Origin: Victivallales bacterium
GTDB taxonomy: Bacteria > Verrucomicrobiota > Lentisphaeria > Oligosphaerales > Lenti-02
Assembly (NCBI GenBank): GCA_018648945.1
Contig: JABGQJ010000091.1
Span: 1 to 13,713 of the forward strand
DNA length: 13,713 nucleotides
Reading direction: 5' to 3'
A model generated the notes under the pieces. It had not been told where the DNA came from, ran no database searches, and saw only the letters and a list, made by a program, of their open reading frames with translations. This document shows positions 13,471 to 13,713 of the stretch, piece by piece (position 1 is the stretch's first letter; every line of letters begins with the position of its first letter). The position numbers and the translations under genes are program-made.

Positions 13471-13713
13471 ATGCCCATACGCCGCCTAGCTTACCTACTC
13501 GCTCTGGCTTGTCTCTGCGCGGTCACCCTCCACGCCAAGCCCCCCTCGCCCGAAGCGACCGCCTGCTATGTGCGCAAGCCAACCTGGCCCGAGACCATGG
13601 TTGCCACCCGTGCCAAACTCCATGAGCTGGCCGCACCGGCGCACGCCAAGGCCTTTACCAGCGATGTGATCCGGGGCAGTGCCGAGGCCAAGCAGATCGA
13701 GGTGGACATCAGC
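13471..13713 (+). CDS. Secreted protein with probable NPCBM-like N-terminal segment (runs off the right edge)
   Basis: ATG 13471 follows GAGG (13461-13464) at 6 nt, and the frame is open for 81 codons to the window end. MPIRRLAYLLALACLCAVTL is a signal peptide with likely cleavage after LHA. The last visible part, FTSDVIRGSAEAKQIEVDIS, aligns without gaps to residues 58-77 of the upstream diheme protein (VVSKVLRKGDAAIAIAADIS) with 8 of 20 identities. It therefore probably begins the same NPCBM-type domain. It starts 8 bp after the diheme gene and is surely co-transcribed. The rest of the protein is outside the window; it may be another HzsA-type protein or a distinct carbohydrate-binding protein. 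Confidence 0.8.
   Translation, partial: MPIRRLAYLLALACLCAVTLHAKPPSPEATACYVRKPTWPETMVATRAKLHELAAPAHAKAFTSDVIRGSAEAKQIEVDIS

Overview
This is a GC-rich, gene-dense chromosomal window. It holds six complete protein genes, one further complete small gene, and one partial gene at each edge. I see no tRNA, rRNA, CRISPR array, transposase or phage gene. The gene content points to a bacterium of the Planctomycetota/Lentisphaerota/Verrucomicrobiota group or a neighbour such as Hydrogenedentota or Armatimonadota. The reasons are a uroporphyrinogen-decarboxylase-like methyltransferase relative, a Gfo/Idh/MocA oxidoreductase, large secreted beta-helix proteins, NPCBM-type modules, and a diheme protein related to the hydrazine synthase alpha subunit. 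This placement is inference from family distribution, and the phylum cannot be fixed from the sequence alone.

Layout. Left block, minus strand: a URO-D family protein (237-1448) is followed by the first 59 codons of a secreted protein that leaves the window (1-178). An 85-bp divergent spacer separates it from the plus-strand genes. Middle block, plus strand: an NAD-dependent D-2-hydroxyacid dehydrogenase (1534-2511), an 1102-residue secreted double beta-helix (pectate-lyase-like) protein (2613-5921), a 771-residue kinase-like membrane protein (6025-8340), and a Gfo/Idh/MocA oxidoreductase (8337-9365) that overlaps it by 4 bp. A 236-bp spacer follows, with a multi-hairpin element containing a 22-bp perfect palindrome and a plausible sigma70-type promoter. 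Right block, plus strand: a small secreted protein with a serine-rich tail (9602-10078), a large NPCBM/beta-propeller/diheme HzsA-related protein (10091-13462), and the start of another secreted protein (13471 onward). That last protein opens with the same kind of segment as the HzsA-related protein. Spacings of 12 and 8 bp suggest one transcript.

How the genes may work together (inference). The dehydrogenase, the beta-helix protein and the Gfo/Idh oxidoreductase fit carbohydrate or sugar-acid catabolism: extracellular polysaccharide binding or cleavage, then NAD(P)-dependent oxidoreduction in the cytoplasm. The URO-D relative keeps a His-x-Cys...Cys zinc-site pattern like corrinoid-dependent methyltransferases, so it may handle methyl groups. 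The right-hand block looks like a periplasmic carbohydrate-binding redox module. The least understood items are the kinase-like multi-pass membrane protein and the diheme operon.
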